From positions 182,350-246,349 of the forward strand of contig CAZARN010000001.1 in the NCBI GenBank assembly GCA_964487565.1: a stretch of 64,000 bases of DNA. Direction: 5' to 3'. The DNA comes from Phil1 sp964487565 (GTDB lineage: Bacteria > Bacillota > Clostridia > Christensenellales > CAG-138). The notes beneath the pieces are model-generated. The model had not been told where the DNA came from. It made no database searches and saw nothing but the letters and a program-made list of their open reading frames with translations. The position numbers were made by a program, and so were the translations under genes. The number at the start of each line of letters is the position of its first letter. Positions within the stretch are counted from its first letter, which is position 1. Below are positions 50,278 through 59,292 of the stretch, one piece after another.

Positions 50278-53200
50278 ATGAAAGCAAAACGACTTATGGC
50301 GCTGCTTCTGTGTCTGCTGACCGTCATCGGGCTTATCCCCGGTGTAGCGTCGGCAGCGGCAAGCACCGTCACCATCGAATCCCAGACCAACAGCGCATTT
50401 GACTACTTGCAGTATTACAAGGACGGCTCATGGAACGACTTGAATACGCCAAGACATTGGATTGAATCCACCGGCGAAATCGTGTACTGCGTCGAACACG
50501 CGGCGTCAAACCCGCATGGACAGACCTACACCGCTACCTCACCGAGCAACGTGTTTTCGAGCAGCACCCTGTCGGGACTGAACAGCATCCTGATGTATGG
50601 CTACCCGAACAACAAGCCCGCAGGCTTCACCGACGATGAAGCAAGACAGGCTACGGCAAACGCCATCCGCTTTTGGCTCTCTGAACAGGGCGAAGCGGAA
50701 TCGTACAGCTTCACCAACAGAAGCGCAAACCCCACATATATCCGCGCGAAAAGCGGGTATGAACACGTCCTCGAATATGCTGATGAGCTTCTCGCAAAGG
50801 CAAGAGCGCGTCAGTCCTTGCCCCACGCTATCGGCTTCTCGCCCTCTACGGTGCAGCTTACCGCAAGCGGCAGCGGCTTTTCAGGGCAGACCTCGGTGCA
50901 ACTCACGAACATCAACAGCGGCTACACCATCAACACGGCGGGCCTTCCCGCAGGCGCTTCCGTTTCGGGCTACACGGGCAGCCGCAGCGAAACGCTGACC
51001 ATTACCGTACCCGCGTCGGCGGCAGGACAGAGCTTCTCTATCTCAGCGCAGGGAAGCGACACGCGCAGCGTCAACAACATCACGGCGTATGTGCCTGCAA
51101 GCGGCGATTATCAGAAGATATTCCTTTGCGCAACCACCGCACAGGTCGTAGCAACGGCTTCTTTCTCGGTCGGCGTCCCCGCCTACGGAAAGGTTCAGGT
51201 CATCAAGACCGGCACGGGCGGCGCGGCGCTTGCAGGCGTGAAGTTCGGTATCTACTCCGATTCCGCTTGCAAGAACAAGATCGGTGAGCTTACCACCGGC
51301 GCGGACGGCACAGCCACTTCGGGCAACCTTTCTGTCGGCACGGTATATCTCAAAGAGCTTTCCACGGTCAGCCCGTATGTGATTACCGCCGAGGTCAAGA
51401 GCGCGTCCATCACCACGAACACCGTCGCAAAGGTCACTTTCTCAAACACGGCTGCAACGGGCAAGATTCGTATTCAGAAAACCGGCGATGTGCTGACGAG
51501 CAGCAAATCCACCGAAACCGAATACGGCACGGTGAGCGTCCCTGCGTATGCGGCAAAGGGGCTTGCGGGCGTGGTATATGAGGTGAAGAACGCGGCAGGC
51601 ACGGTTGTGGCAACGCTTACGACCAACAGCAGCGGCGTTGCGGAAACCGGCGCACTCGCTTTCGGCAACTACACAGTTCAGGAAAAGAGTGCCCCCGCAG
51701 GCTATATCGTGGATAATACGATTCACCCTGTAACGCTTGCGTATAAGGATCAGAACACTCCCGTCGTGACTGTCACTATCAATGCGGACAATGACCTCCA
51801 GACCGGCAAGGTCAAGATTCGCAAGATCACCGAGATGTTCAACTATGACAAAATCGACTTCTATAACGCACTTGCCGAGGGGTATGTGTTCGGTCTTTAC
51901 ACCGCTGAGACCATTGGCGATGTGCCTGCCGATGTGCTTGTGGAGGTGCTGACCACCGACGATCAGGGTATTGCGGAAACCACCGCACAGCTTCCCTACG
52001 GCAATTACTACCTGAAAGAGCTTGCTGTTCCCGTTGAAACCATTGAAATGCTCACGGACAAGATTCCGCTTACCATCAACAGCGCGCTCAACGTGCAGCA
52101 CTATGACAGCCCCATCTACAATACCATGTTCAAGGCGCGCATAGGAATCTATAAGCTCGATGAAGCAGATAGGGAGCGTGTTCTTGCCGGTGCTGTGTTC
52201 GAGGTGCGCGACACGGCGGGCAAGCTGTTCGACACCATCACCACCAACGACAAGGGCTACGCGGAAACCATCGACCTGCCCGTGGGCGAGTACAAGGTCA
52301 AGGAGGTCACCCCGCCCGCGGGCTTCATTCTCTCGGATGAGGTCAAGACCATTACCCTGACCACCGAGGACAAGGAAGTCGCTGTATTCGAGATGACGAA
52401 CAAGGCAAACGCCGCGGCGGTGCGCAAGCTCGACAGCCACACGGAGCTGCCGCTTGCGAATGCGACCATCTCCGTCACCGATGCAGACGGCAAGGTGTTC
52501 TACGAGGGCAAGACCGGCTCGGATGGCTATATCAACATGGAGGAGCTGCCCGCCGGTACATACACCTGGCATGAAGCCGTGGCACCCGAAACCTACTCCA
52601 TCGACGCGGCGAATTACTCCTTTACCGTGGACAACTACGGCAAGGTCACGGGCGATGTGCAGTTTGCCAACGACCCCATTACGCTCGAAATCACGAAGAT
52701 GAACACCTATACAAACGCTCCGTTTGCGGGCATCACGTTCACCTTACTGGACAGCGAGGGCAATGCGGTCAAGACCAAGCTGACCGAGGGCGGCTACCGC
52801 GTACCCGCTGACGATGGCACGGAAACCTTTATGACCGACGCCAACGGCAAGGCGGTGTTCAAGTACCTCAAAGCGGGCAAGTATAAGCTCGTAGAAACCG
52901 TGCCTGTGGGTTATATTGCGGACGGCACGACTGAAATCGAGCTGACCGACAAGCACAGCGAATCCGCGCCCTGCAAAGTCACGGTCAACAACTGCCCCAC
53001 GGGAATCAAGGTGTTGAAGATCGACGCTTCCACCGAAAAGCCTATCTCCGGCGCTGGCTTCCGCTTCAAAGTCAAGGACGGCCTGGGTTTTGAAACCCTT
53101 ACGTTTACAAAGCAGGACAACGGCAAGTATATCTACGACGCCAAAGGCACGGTCATGGATTTGATGGTGGACAATAACGGCGAGGTCTATGTCCACGGTC

Positions 53201-53466
53201 TGCCGCTTGGCGACGTGTGGATTGAGGAATCCGTCGTGCCTACGGGGTACTTCCCTGTGTCTGCGAGGAAGATCGAGGTCACGTCCGAAATGTCGGCGGT
53301 GAAACCTCTCGAAATCAAAATCCCAAACAACAAGAGCGTAAAGCTCGGCATGGACACGGACTGGTGGGAGCTTCCCGCCATGATTATGGGCGCTGTACTG
53401 CTGCTTGGCGGCGGCGCTTTCCTTGTTATCAAGCGCAGAAAGAAACTCAGAGGATCGGAGGAATAA
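50278..53466 (+). CDS. Cna-B repeat surface adhesin with thioester domain (SpaA-like), no LPXTG
   Basis: This 1062-residue protein has a signal peptide (residues 1-27, LLCLLTVIGLIPGVASA) and an N-terminal thioester-type domain (~30-180; candidate thioester Cys in GEIVYCVEHAASN). An Ig-like segment follows, then about seven Cna-B/SpaA repeats (~300-1010), each opening with K-x-D/T (VQVIKTG, IRIQKTGD, VKIRKITE, IGIYKLDE, LEITKMNT, IKVLKIDA) and closing with an E-x-x-P-x-G-Y motif, the usual isopeptide-bond elements. The C-terminus has a membrane helix (PAMIMGAVLLLGGGAFLVI) and a positive tail, but no sortase LPXTG. Likely anchors in the membrane and promotes cell contact during conjugation. CGGAGGAAAG precedes the ATG. 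Confidence 0.88.
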   Translation: MKAKRLMALLLCLLTVIGLIPGVASAAASTVTIESQTNSAFDYLQYYKDGSWNDLNTPRHWIESTGEIVYCVEHAASNPHGQTYTATSPSNVFSSSTLSGLNSILMYGYPNNKPAGFTDDEARQATANAIRFWLSEQGEAESYSFTNRSANPTYIRAKSGYEHVLEYADELLAKARARQSLPHAIGFSPSTVQLTASGSGFSGQTSVQLTNINSGYTINTAGLPAGASVSGYTGSRSETLTITVPASAAGQSFSISAQGSDTRSVNNITAYVPASGDYQKIFLCATTAQVVATASFSVGVPAYGKVQVIKTGTGGAALAGVKFGIYSDSACKNKIGELTTGADGTATSGNLSVGTVYLKELSTVSPYVITAEVKSASITTNTVAKVTFSNTAATGKIRIQKTGDVLTSSKSTETEYGTVSVPAYAAKGLAGVVYEVKNAAGTVVATLTTNSSGVAETGALAFGNYTVQEKSAPAGYIVDNTIHPVTLAYKDQNTPVVTVTINADNDLQTGKVKIRKITEMFNYDKIDFYNALAEGYVFGLYTAETIGDVPADVLVEVLTTDDQGIAETTAQLPYGNYYLKELAVPVETIEMLTDKIPLTINSALNVQHYDSPIYNTMFKARIGIYKLDEADRERVLAGAVFEVRDTAGKLFDTITTNDKGYAETIDLPVGEYKVKEVTPPAGFILSDEVKTITLTTEDKEVAVFEMTNKANAAAVRKLDSHTELPLANATISVTDADGKVFYEGKTGSDGYINMEELPAGTYTWHEAVAPETYSIDAANYSFTVDNYGKVTGDVQFANDPITLEITKMNTYTNAPFAGITFTLLDSEGNAVKTKLTEGGYRVPADDGTETFMTDANGKAVFKYLKAGKYKLVETVPVGYIADGTTEIELTDKHSESAPCKVTVNNCPTGIKVLKIDASTEKPISGAGFRFKVKDGLGFETLTFTKQDNGKYIYDAKGTVMDLMVDNNGEVYVHGLPLGDVWIEESVVPTGYFPVSARKIEVTSEMSAVKPLEIKIPNNKSVKLGMDTDWWELPAMIMGAVLLLGGGAFLVIKRRKKLRGSEE

Positions 53467-53469
53467 GCT

Positions 53470-53562
53470 ATGGAATTAAAAGCGATATTGGCAATCGTGC
53501 TGTGTCTCGTCATTGTCGGCGGCGCAGCATTTTTGTACTTCCGTCGTAAGAACAAGAAATAA
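53470..53562 (+). CDS. Tiny membrane peptide (30 residues)
   Basis: The ATG lies three bases after the adhesin stop with CGGAGGAATAAGCT ahead. It encodes MELKAILAIVLCLVIVGGAA then FLYFRRKNKK: one membrane helix with a strongly positive tail, echoing the C-terminal anchor of the adhesin. A hairpin follows. Coupled expression with the adhesin is likely; role unknown. Confidence 0.6.
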   Translation: MELKAILAIVLCLVIVGGAAFLYFRRKNKK

Positions 53563-53570
53563 GGACAACA

Positions 53571-53590
53571 CAGAGGGCGCTTGCCCTCTG
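53571..53590 (+). terminator. Hairpin after the tiny membrane peptide
   Basis: CAGAGGGC-GCTT-GCCCTCTG, an 8-base perfect stem with a tetraloop; no T-run, so perhaps an mRNA-end stabiliser or attenuator. Confidence 0.5.
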
Positions 53591-53620
53591 CTTACATAAT
53601 ACAGTGAAAGGAGCTTTACC

Positions 53621-54163
53621 ATGAAAGAGAAAGAAACCAATGCCGGATATGAAATCATTGAACGCTTCCCTGTTGGCGAACAGGGCTTTGCATTAGGACA
53701 CAGCGACACCGCGCCCGCACCTTATGTCACTTGGCAGTATCGGACTGCCGACCCCATGCACTTCTTTTGGGGACACTATGCAGCGACAAAGGAAGCCGCG
53801 TATGAGGATTACAGAAACAGGATAACCGCAGAAATCGACTACGTTACAGAACAAACCCATATAAAGCCTTTGCTTCCGCTTTTCTGCTATGCGCAGAAGC
53901 CGTCAAGCGGTGAAATCATCAAAATCGAGCGCGGATGCAAGGGCTATGAACCCGCAATGCTTATTATTTCAGATGAAACAACCGATAGGAATCGCTCTGC
54001 CGTTGACCATTACAACCGTGATATGGGCGTGACCCGCGCACAGGAGGAAGCGATGCTTGCAGGCAGTATGTTCGGTTGGCACACGAAAGCCGCCGACCCT
54101 CGCAGCTATGACGAAAACGGACAGCCAAAGCGCACGAAGAAGCGCGATGAGCCGGAGCGGTGA
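53621..54163 (+). CDS. ICE protein of the DUF3849/LtrC-like type
   Basis: This 180-residue soluble protein opens YEIIERFPVGEQGFALGHSD and continues APAPYVTWQYRTADPMHFFW then GHYAATKEAAYEDY, the pattern seen in many ICE-encoded proteins annotated with DUF3849 or LtrC-related names. The C-terminal third is charged (QPKRTKKRDEPER). No catalytic motif is recognised. GAAAGGAGC precedes the ATG. The next ICE gene begins at its stop and carries a related domain, so tandem duplication is probable. Confidence 0.65.
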   Translation: MKEKETNAGYEIIERFPVGEQGFALGHSDTAPAPYVTWQYRTADPMHFFWGHYAATKEAAYEDYRNRITAEIDYVTEQTHIKPLLPLFCYAQKPSSGEIIKIERGCKGYEPAMLIISDETTDRNRSAVDHYNRDMGVTRAQEEAMLAGSMFGWHTKAADPRSYDENGQPKRTKKRDEPER

Positions 54164-54168
54164 GCAAT

Positions 54169-54415
54169 ATGAGAAACGATGAAGAAATCCGCAAGGCGGG
54201 AACTTGGACAATTACGCACTCGCTCCATATTGGCGATAAAGAGGTCGTGTTCGGCGAAGATAAGGAAAACGCCCAAACGCCGTATATGTGCGGCTTTTGT
54301 CAGACCAACGAACTAATGCGCGGCTATTCCGACTGCATCGGCGGTGACGATTATCTTGAAATCATGAATCTTTTTGTTGAGCGCATCAACGAGCAGATCG
54401 AAGCGGAGGTGTACA
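54169..54415 (+). pseudogene. Second DUF3849-like ICE gene, 3'-truncated and fused to a kinase
   Basis: The frame starts MRNDEEIRKAGTWTITHSLH then IGDKEVVFGEDKENAQTPYM, similar in pattern to the preceding gene, and reaches VERINEQIEAE. From about codon 85 the reading frame continues without a stop into a sensor-kinase sequence. The original C-terminus is gone. Border position is estimated to within a few codons. A GTG at 54160 overlapping the previous stop is an alternative start. Confidence 0.65.
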
Positions 54416-56651
54416 CAGCCGTTTACAGCGCCGATGATTCGTCAGGGCTGCGCACGGTCATGAAGTTTCTCCCGGAAACCTTCTATTACGCGTTCCGCCT
54501 GGATAACACGGAGCTGAAAAACAAGGTGGATGATGCGCTGGCGCAGCTTTTTGCCACAAATCCGAACTTCCTGACAGATATAAAAAACAAATACGAAGAA
54601 AAATTCAGCGTGAACGATCTGCCATTTTCGGCGGCCGAGAAAGAGTACATAGCCGCGCATCCGCAGCTGACCGTTGCCGTGATAAAGGGCGACGCGCCTT
54701 ATTACATTGAAAACAAAGATGGAAGCGCCGGAGGTATCTTCCCGGATTATTACGCGTTGGTCGCGGAAAATACCGGTTTCCAGTTCCGGTATGCCGCGTA
54801 CGATACTCAGCAGGACGCTATTGCTGCCGTAAAAAACGGCGAGGTGGACATGCTGGGCGTTTACAGCGGCGGGATCATATCATCCCAGAAGGATGGGCTT
54901 GTGCTGACGGACAGCACCGCGGCACTCAACAATATCCTTCTGACGAAAGCCGGGCCCGGTTCGACGCAAATCAAAAGCATCGCTGTCAAACTGCGCGCGC
55001 TCGGCTCTCTTTCCAGAAGCATTGCGCAAGCGTTCCCAGACGCGGAGCTTAAGGAATATGAGAACGCCGCGGCCTGCCGCAGGGCTCTTGATCGCGGCGA
55101 GGTGTCCGCTGTGCTGATTGGTCTTCCCAGCGCTACCTGGATCATCAATCAGACCAATTCAAGCACTTATGACATTCGCCCCGTGGCAGGCGCAGTTTCA
55201 AACATGTGCGCCGCCGTCAGCAGCGACGATCTGATCCTCTGTTCCATTCTGAACAAGCGCATTGCCATTACCAAAATCAGCTTTCCCGGAATTGTGGCAA
55301 AGGATACTCTTCCCAAAAATGACCTGAAAACAACGATCGCGCGTGTTCCGCCCACATGGATGGTCCTTATATTTTCCGTGCTGCTGTGTCTGGTCCTGTT
55401 TTTGGTTTGGACCATGATTTTGCTCCGCCGCCGCCAGAAGGAGCGCACGGCCGTACTGACCGCGCAGGCGGAAACTAAACAGCAGAAACTGCAGCTGGAG
55501 GCAATTGAAAAAATGCGGAGGAGAGGAACCGCTTTTTTGCCAACATCAGTCATGATATGCGTACGCCGCTCAATGCCGTGATCGGCTTTTCGAACCTAGC
55601 CGAGAGCGAGGATAATCCCGGCCGAAAAAATGAGTACATTGCAAAAATTCGTACCTCGGGTCAGCTGCTGAATTCTCTGATCGACGATACGCTGACGCTT
55701 TCCAAGGCGAACAGCGGCAAATTTGAACTTCATACGGGACCGGTTTCTACGGAAAAGGTCGGCAAAGCGATCATTGAAACGATCCGTTTTGCGGCGGAAA
55801 AGAAGAGGATCACGTTTTCTGTCGACAAATCAGGCTATCGTCCGCGCGTGATTTTCGCGGATGAGCTGTACCTTCAGAAGCTTTTCCTGAATATTTTGTC
55901 CAACGCTGTCAAATATACGCCTCCGGGCGGTCACGTATGGATCAGGATCTGGGATGAGCCCGAAGATTCCTGCGATCCGACGCTGTGCTTTTCGATAAGG
56001 GATGACGGGATCGGCATATCCGCAGAATTTCTCCCGCATATTTTCGAGCCCTTCAGCCAGGAAAAACGTCCAGGCTATGAATCCGTGGGAACAGGGCTTG
56101 GGCTGTCGATCGTCAAACAGCTTGTCGATCTGATGGGCGGTGCAATCGAAGTACACAGCGAGATCGGTAAAGGCACGGAATTCATTGTCCGTCTTCAATT
56201 TCGGGAAGTATCAGGCGGCCTCGCAAAAACGGAAGAAACGGCATCTCTTTCCGCGGCGGACCTGAACGGCAGAAGGATTCTTCTGTGCGAGGACAACGAG
56301 CTGAATCGGGAAATTGCAGTCACTTTACTGACAATGCACAACATGACTGTCGAGACCGCCGTGAACGGGCAGGAAGGCGTTCGGATGTTCCTCGCCTACG
56401 GGCAGGGAGCATTCGACGCGATCCTGATGGATCTGCGCATGCCCGTGATGGACGGGATCACGGCTGCCAAAACGATACGCGGGCTCGATCGAAAGGACGC
56501 AGGGACTGTGCCCATTATCGCCATGACGGCAGATGCTTTTGCCGATGATGTTCAAAAGTGCCTTGACGCCGGGATGAACGGACATCTTGCGAAACCGATT
56601 GACCCGAAAAAGCTCTTTCAGACTCTTCAGCGCTGTATGACTGAAAATTAA
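54416..56651 (+). pseudogene. Hybrid histidine kinase with SBP-type sensor: 5'-truncated and frameshifted
   Basis: The sequence enters within a family 3 solute-binding sensor (end of one domain, TVMKFLPETFYYAFRLDNTE) and has a complete second one (LTVAVIKGDAPYYIENKDGS to ~residue 385). A membrane helix follows (TWMVLIFSVLLCLVLFLVWT) and a coiled coil. At the A6 run 55508-55513 the frame must shift by -1 (or regain one A) to read AEERNRFFANISHDMRTPLN, the HisKA box, then HATPase (NILSNAVKYTPPGG, RDDGIGIS, GTGLGLSIVKQLVD) and a receiver (LLCEDNELNREIA, ILMDLRMPVMDG, HLAKPIDP). The signal peptide is lost at the mobile-element border, so membrane insertion would fail. Non-functional as it stands. 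Confidence 0.85.
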
Positions 56652-57126
56652 GATAAGCCAGTCGAGCAAAGCGGGGACGCACTCAAAAGCATTATCTTAA
56701 AACGGAATGCATCATTTATAAGCCCCGGAGCCGATGAAAATCGCCGACATCCCAAGTGCCGTATGAAATCTGTGTATAGTTCTACAACGATACCTGTTTC
56801 ACGGCACGTCAGCGATTTCATACGGCTCTTTTTTAGCTTATTCCATCTGCCTCAGGGCAGAACGGAGAAGGCTTTATGTTTTACCGGCTGCCTTGCGTCG
56901 GCAAATACCCGCAGACTTCCGGCTTTTTTGAAACCCATCAGCTTTCAAAAAACCGGAGGTCGCAAAAATGGAATTTAGTGACGCGCTTGAAAAAATGTAC
57001 GTTAAGCCTTGCTTTAAGGTATGGATATCGAGTATAGAAAAGCTGTCCGCATCATTTTTCGTGCATCATGGCTCATATGCTGTGTAAAGAACAATGATAT
57101 CCATTCACCGATACGGAGGCTAAACG
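56652..57126. other. 475-base region: long-loop inverted repeat and a small frame
   Basis: GCCGTATGAAATC (56758-56770) and GATTTCATACGGC (56814-56826) are perfect 13-base arms around a 43-base loop, followed by TCTTTTTT, a probable terminator for the kinase transcript with an unusually large loop. A second inverted repeat, around 56915-56960 (CTTCCGG-C-TTTTTTGAAA against TTTCAAAAAACCGGAGG), lies just ahead of a small frame described separately. Confidence 0.6.
56968..57087 (+). CDS. Possible small protein (39 residues)
   Basis: An ATG eight bases after GGAGG opens MEFSDALEKMYVKPCFKVWI and ends FFVHHGSYAV. The Shine-Dalgarno lies within one arm of a stem (56943-56960), so initiation could be controlled by folding. 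No family is recognised; MEFSDALEK resembles the start of small phage/ICE proteins, but this is weak. It may be a gene stump. Confidence 0.35.
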   Translation: MEFSDALEKMYVKPCFKVWISSIEKLSASFFVHHGSYAV

Positions 57127-58209
57127 ATGGAATACAGTATCGTTAAAGACGGCTATTTGAGTTCATGCTCCGGCACGAACCGCGAACTGCGGCTCCCACC
57201 TGAAATACGCGGGATAAGCGGCATCTTTTCTTCGGCGTTTGAAGGCTGCTGTGAGCTTGAAAAGCTTATTCTCCCGTCAACCGTAGAATGGGTGGAAACA
57301 GGCGGGTTGGCCGGCGCTGTAAACCTTAGGGAACTGACGATCGAAGAAAATGAAACGGGGCTGGACCAATTTGCCTGCGCAGGATGTGCAAAGCTTGCAC
57401 ATATCGAATTTCCGGCCGATAACCGACATATCAGCAATTCCGCCTTTTGCGGGACTCCGTGGCTGAAAGCACAGCCGTATTCGGCATGGATCAGAAACGG
57501 CGAACTGCTTTGTTACGACGGCGATGCAAAAGAGTATGTTATACCGCCGCATGTTGCCGCGGTGGGCGAAAACGCGTTTTTCGGCAACAGCGCTCTTGAG
57601 CGGGTCGTGATAGGCCCCAATGTGCAAAAGCTCGGGGACGCCGCGTTCTGTATGTGCGAAAAGCTTTCGGAAGTTTGCATTGAGGGTAAGCTATCCATCG
57701 CGCCGGATGCCTTTGACAATACGCCATGGCTTACCAACCACAACGGTTTTTTCATAAACAATAAACGGCTGCTGCGATACATCGGATCAGAAAGCGCATT
57801 GAATATTTCCGACGGCATTATTGAGATCTGCGCCCATGCGTTTGAGGAAAACCAAAACATCGTATCGGTAATGATTCCGAATACCGTAGAAGCAATCGGC
57901 AAAAATGCGTTTGTGCACTGCTCTCAACTGAGCGATGTAATTCTTCCGGGAAGCTTGAGCGAAATTGCAGGCGGCGCGTTTACGGGATGCATCGCGCTTA
58001 AAAGTATTGCTTTCCCTCCGTCGCTCCGTTCCGTAGGGCCATTTGCGTTTTCGAATTGTAAAAACCTTGAGCACATTGATTTGCCGCAGCATGCCGTTTC
58101 GTTCGGCAAAGGCGCGTTTTACGGCTGCATTAAGCTGAAACATAATACATCGGAAAGCGGCCCGATCCCGCCGGAAGCGCTTTTGTTGCCTCCCCGTCGC
58201 AGCCCGTGA
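57127..58209 (+). CDS. BspA-type leucine-rich repeat (LRR_5) protein
   Basis: This 360-residue protein is built of ~23-residue LRR_5 repeats of the kind I-x-x-x-AFxxCxxLxx-IxLPxxV: IFSSAFEGCCELEKLILPST, VGENAFFGNSALERVVIGPN, EICAHAFEENQNIVSVMIPN, IGKNAFVHCSQLSDVILPGS and IAGGAFTGCIALKSIAFPPS. No signal peptide is seen, so it is probably cytoplasmic or leaderless, unlike many surface BspA proteins. Such repeats mediate protein binding. An inverted-repeat/terminator region precedes it; ACGGAGGC is the ribosome site. Single gene; partner unknown. Confidence 0.9.
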   Translation: MEYSIVKDGYLSSCSGTNRELRLPPEIRGISGIFSSAFEGCCELEKLILPSTVEWVETGGLAGAVNLRELTIEENETGLDQFACAGCAKLAHIEFPADNRHISNSAFCGTPWLKAQPYSAWIRNGELLCYDGDAKEYVIPPHVAAVGENAFFGNSALERVVIGPNVQKLGDAAFCMCEKLSEVCIEGKLSIAPDAFDNTPWLTNHNGFFINNKRLLRYIGSESALNISDGIIEICAHAFEENQNIVSVMIPNTVEAIGKNAFVHCSQLSDVILPGSLSEIAGGAFTGCIALKSIAFPPSLRSVGPFAFSNCKNLEHIDLPQHAVSFGKGAFYGCIKLKHNTSESGPIPPEALLLPPRRSP

Positions 58210-58238
58210 TTTACATGCCTGCGTGCAAATGCTACAAT
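58210..58238 (+). promoter_or_regulatory. Promoter and imperfect palindrome before the second WYL gene
   Basis: TTTACA (58210-58215), 17-base spacer, TACAAT (58233-58238) with TG extension (TGCTACAAT). TTTACATGC-CT-GCGTGCAAA between them is an inverted repeat matching at 7 of 9 positions, a possible WYL autoregulatory operator. Confidence 0.65.
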
Positions 58239-58264
58239 AAATGAAAAGCGGAGGTTCTTTTCCT

Positions 58265-59290
58265 ATGTCGTCAATATCAGAACATTTAAACTATTCCGGT
58301 GCTAAACTGGATGGGAAAAAGGCGCTGCTGTTATGTGTGCTTCAGGTGCTGATAGACTATTCCGACGCAGAGCACCCAATGACATCTTCCGATATCATTG
58401 ATAGGCTGTCAAAAGACTACGGCGTGGGTACCAACAGAAACACCGTAGGCCGCAATATTGCCGTGCTGCGGGATCTGGGGTTTGAGATCAGCACCTACGA
58501 TGAAAACCGCCGCGGCGCATACATAGAAGCAAGGCAGTTTGAACCCATGGAGATACGCTGGCTCATCGACGGCGTGCTCAATTCCAAGTACATGACCGAG
58601 CAATACGCCAATCAGCTCATCGCAAAGCTTAAAAGCCTTGGCAACAGGCATTTCAGAAGCGGCATGGATCACGTGAACGCCCTGCGCGAGTGGCCGCACC
58701 AGAGCAATCAGGCCTTCTCGATTAATATGGAATTGCTTGACGAGGCCATAGAAAACGCCTGGCGTGTGCGGTTCCTTTATAACCGCTTGGATTGCGACTG
58801 CAAGCTGCATCCGCTCGGAGCGGAGCATGAAGTGCTCCCGCTACGAATGTTCTGCGTAAACGCGCAATACTACCTGGTTGCGCAGGACTTCGGCGCAGAC
58901 GCCATGCTGCATTTTCGGTTGGATCGCATGACGGGGCTTAAGCAGCTTGCCGAGATTAACGAAGCGGACAAACTGTTGCAGAGGCAAATGGAGATAGACG
59001 CCGTGCGTTACGCAAGGGAGCATCCCCACATGTACGGAGGCGAGCCCGTGAACGTGACGCTTCGCATGCCGAGAAGCCTTGCGGGGGCTGTGTACGACGC
59101 TTTCGGCTCGGCCTCCGAAATGACTGCCGAGGATGATACCAATATGCGCGTGCAGGTCAAAGCCGCCGCCGAGGGAATGCGCTTTTTCGCGCTGCAATAC
59201 GGGCCTAACTGCGAAGTGCTCTCGCCCGAGGAACTGCGCGAACAAATAAAAAGGGATATCAAGAATATGATGGAAAAGTACGGTGAGTAG
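58265..59290 (+). CDS. WYL-domain transcriptional regulator (second copy in window)
   Basis: This 341-residue protein has a winged helix (~15-90; SDIIDRLSKDYGVGTNRNTV with recognition around NRNTVGRNIAVLRDLG), the WYL domain (~165-240; WRVRFLYNRLDCDCKLHPLG and LRMFCVNAQYYLVAQDFG) and a WCX tail to ~335. GCGGAGG lies about eight bases upstream of the chosen ATG. WYL regulators (BrxR/CapW group) frequently repress phage-defence operons and are released by nucleic-acid ligands. The next gene starts two bases after its stop. That coupling with a nuclease-like protein makes a defence role worth testing, but it is not shown. Confidence 0.9.
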   Translation: MSSISEHLNYSGAKLDGKKALLLCVLQVLIDYSDAEHPMTSSDIIDRLSKDYGVGTNRNTVGRNIAVLRDLGFEISTYDENRRGAYIEARQFEPMEIRWLIDGVLNSKYMTEQYANQLIAKLKSLGNRHFRSGMDHVNALREWPHQSNQAFSINMELLDEAIENAWRVRFLYNRLDCDCKLHPLGAEHEVLPLRMFCVNAQYYLVAQDFGADAMLHFRLDRMTGLKQLAEINEADKLLQRQMEIDAVRYAREHPHMYGGEPVNVTLRMPRSLAGAVYDAFGSASEMTAEDDTNMRVQVKAAAEGMRFFALQYGPNCEVLSPEELREQIKRDIKNMMEKYGE

Positions 59291-59292
59291 CA

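Larger units (their letters stand above)
49454..54415. mobile_element. Segment of an integrative conjugative element, truncated at both ends
   Basis: About 5 kb of plus-strand genes typical of clostridial ICE cargo/backbone: 5'-truncated parB, a small Cys-rich protein, a Cna-B adhesin, a tiny membrane peptide, and two DUF3849/LtrC-type proteins, the last cut at its 3' end. The left border interrupts a peptide-binding-protein gene on the opposite strand. The right border is fused in frame to a sensor-kinase gene. No integrase, relaxase, attachment-site repeat or transfer gene is inside, so it cannot move by itself. Deletion or rearrangement of a once larger element is inferred; a chimeric assembly is the alternative. 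Confidence 0.7.
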
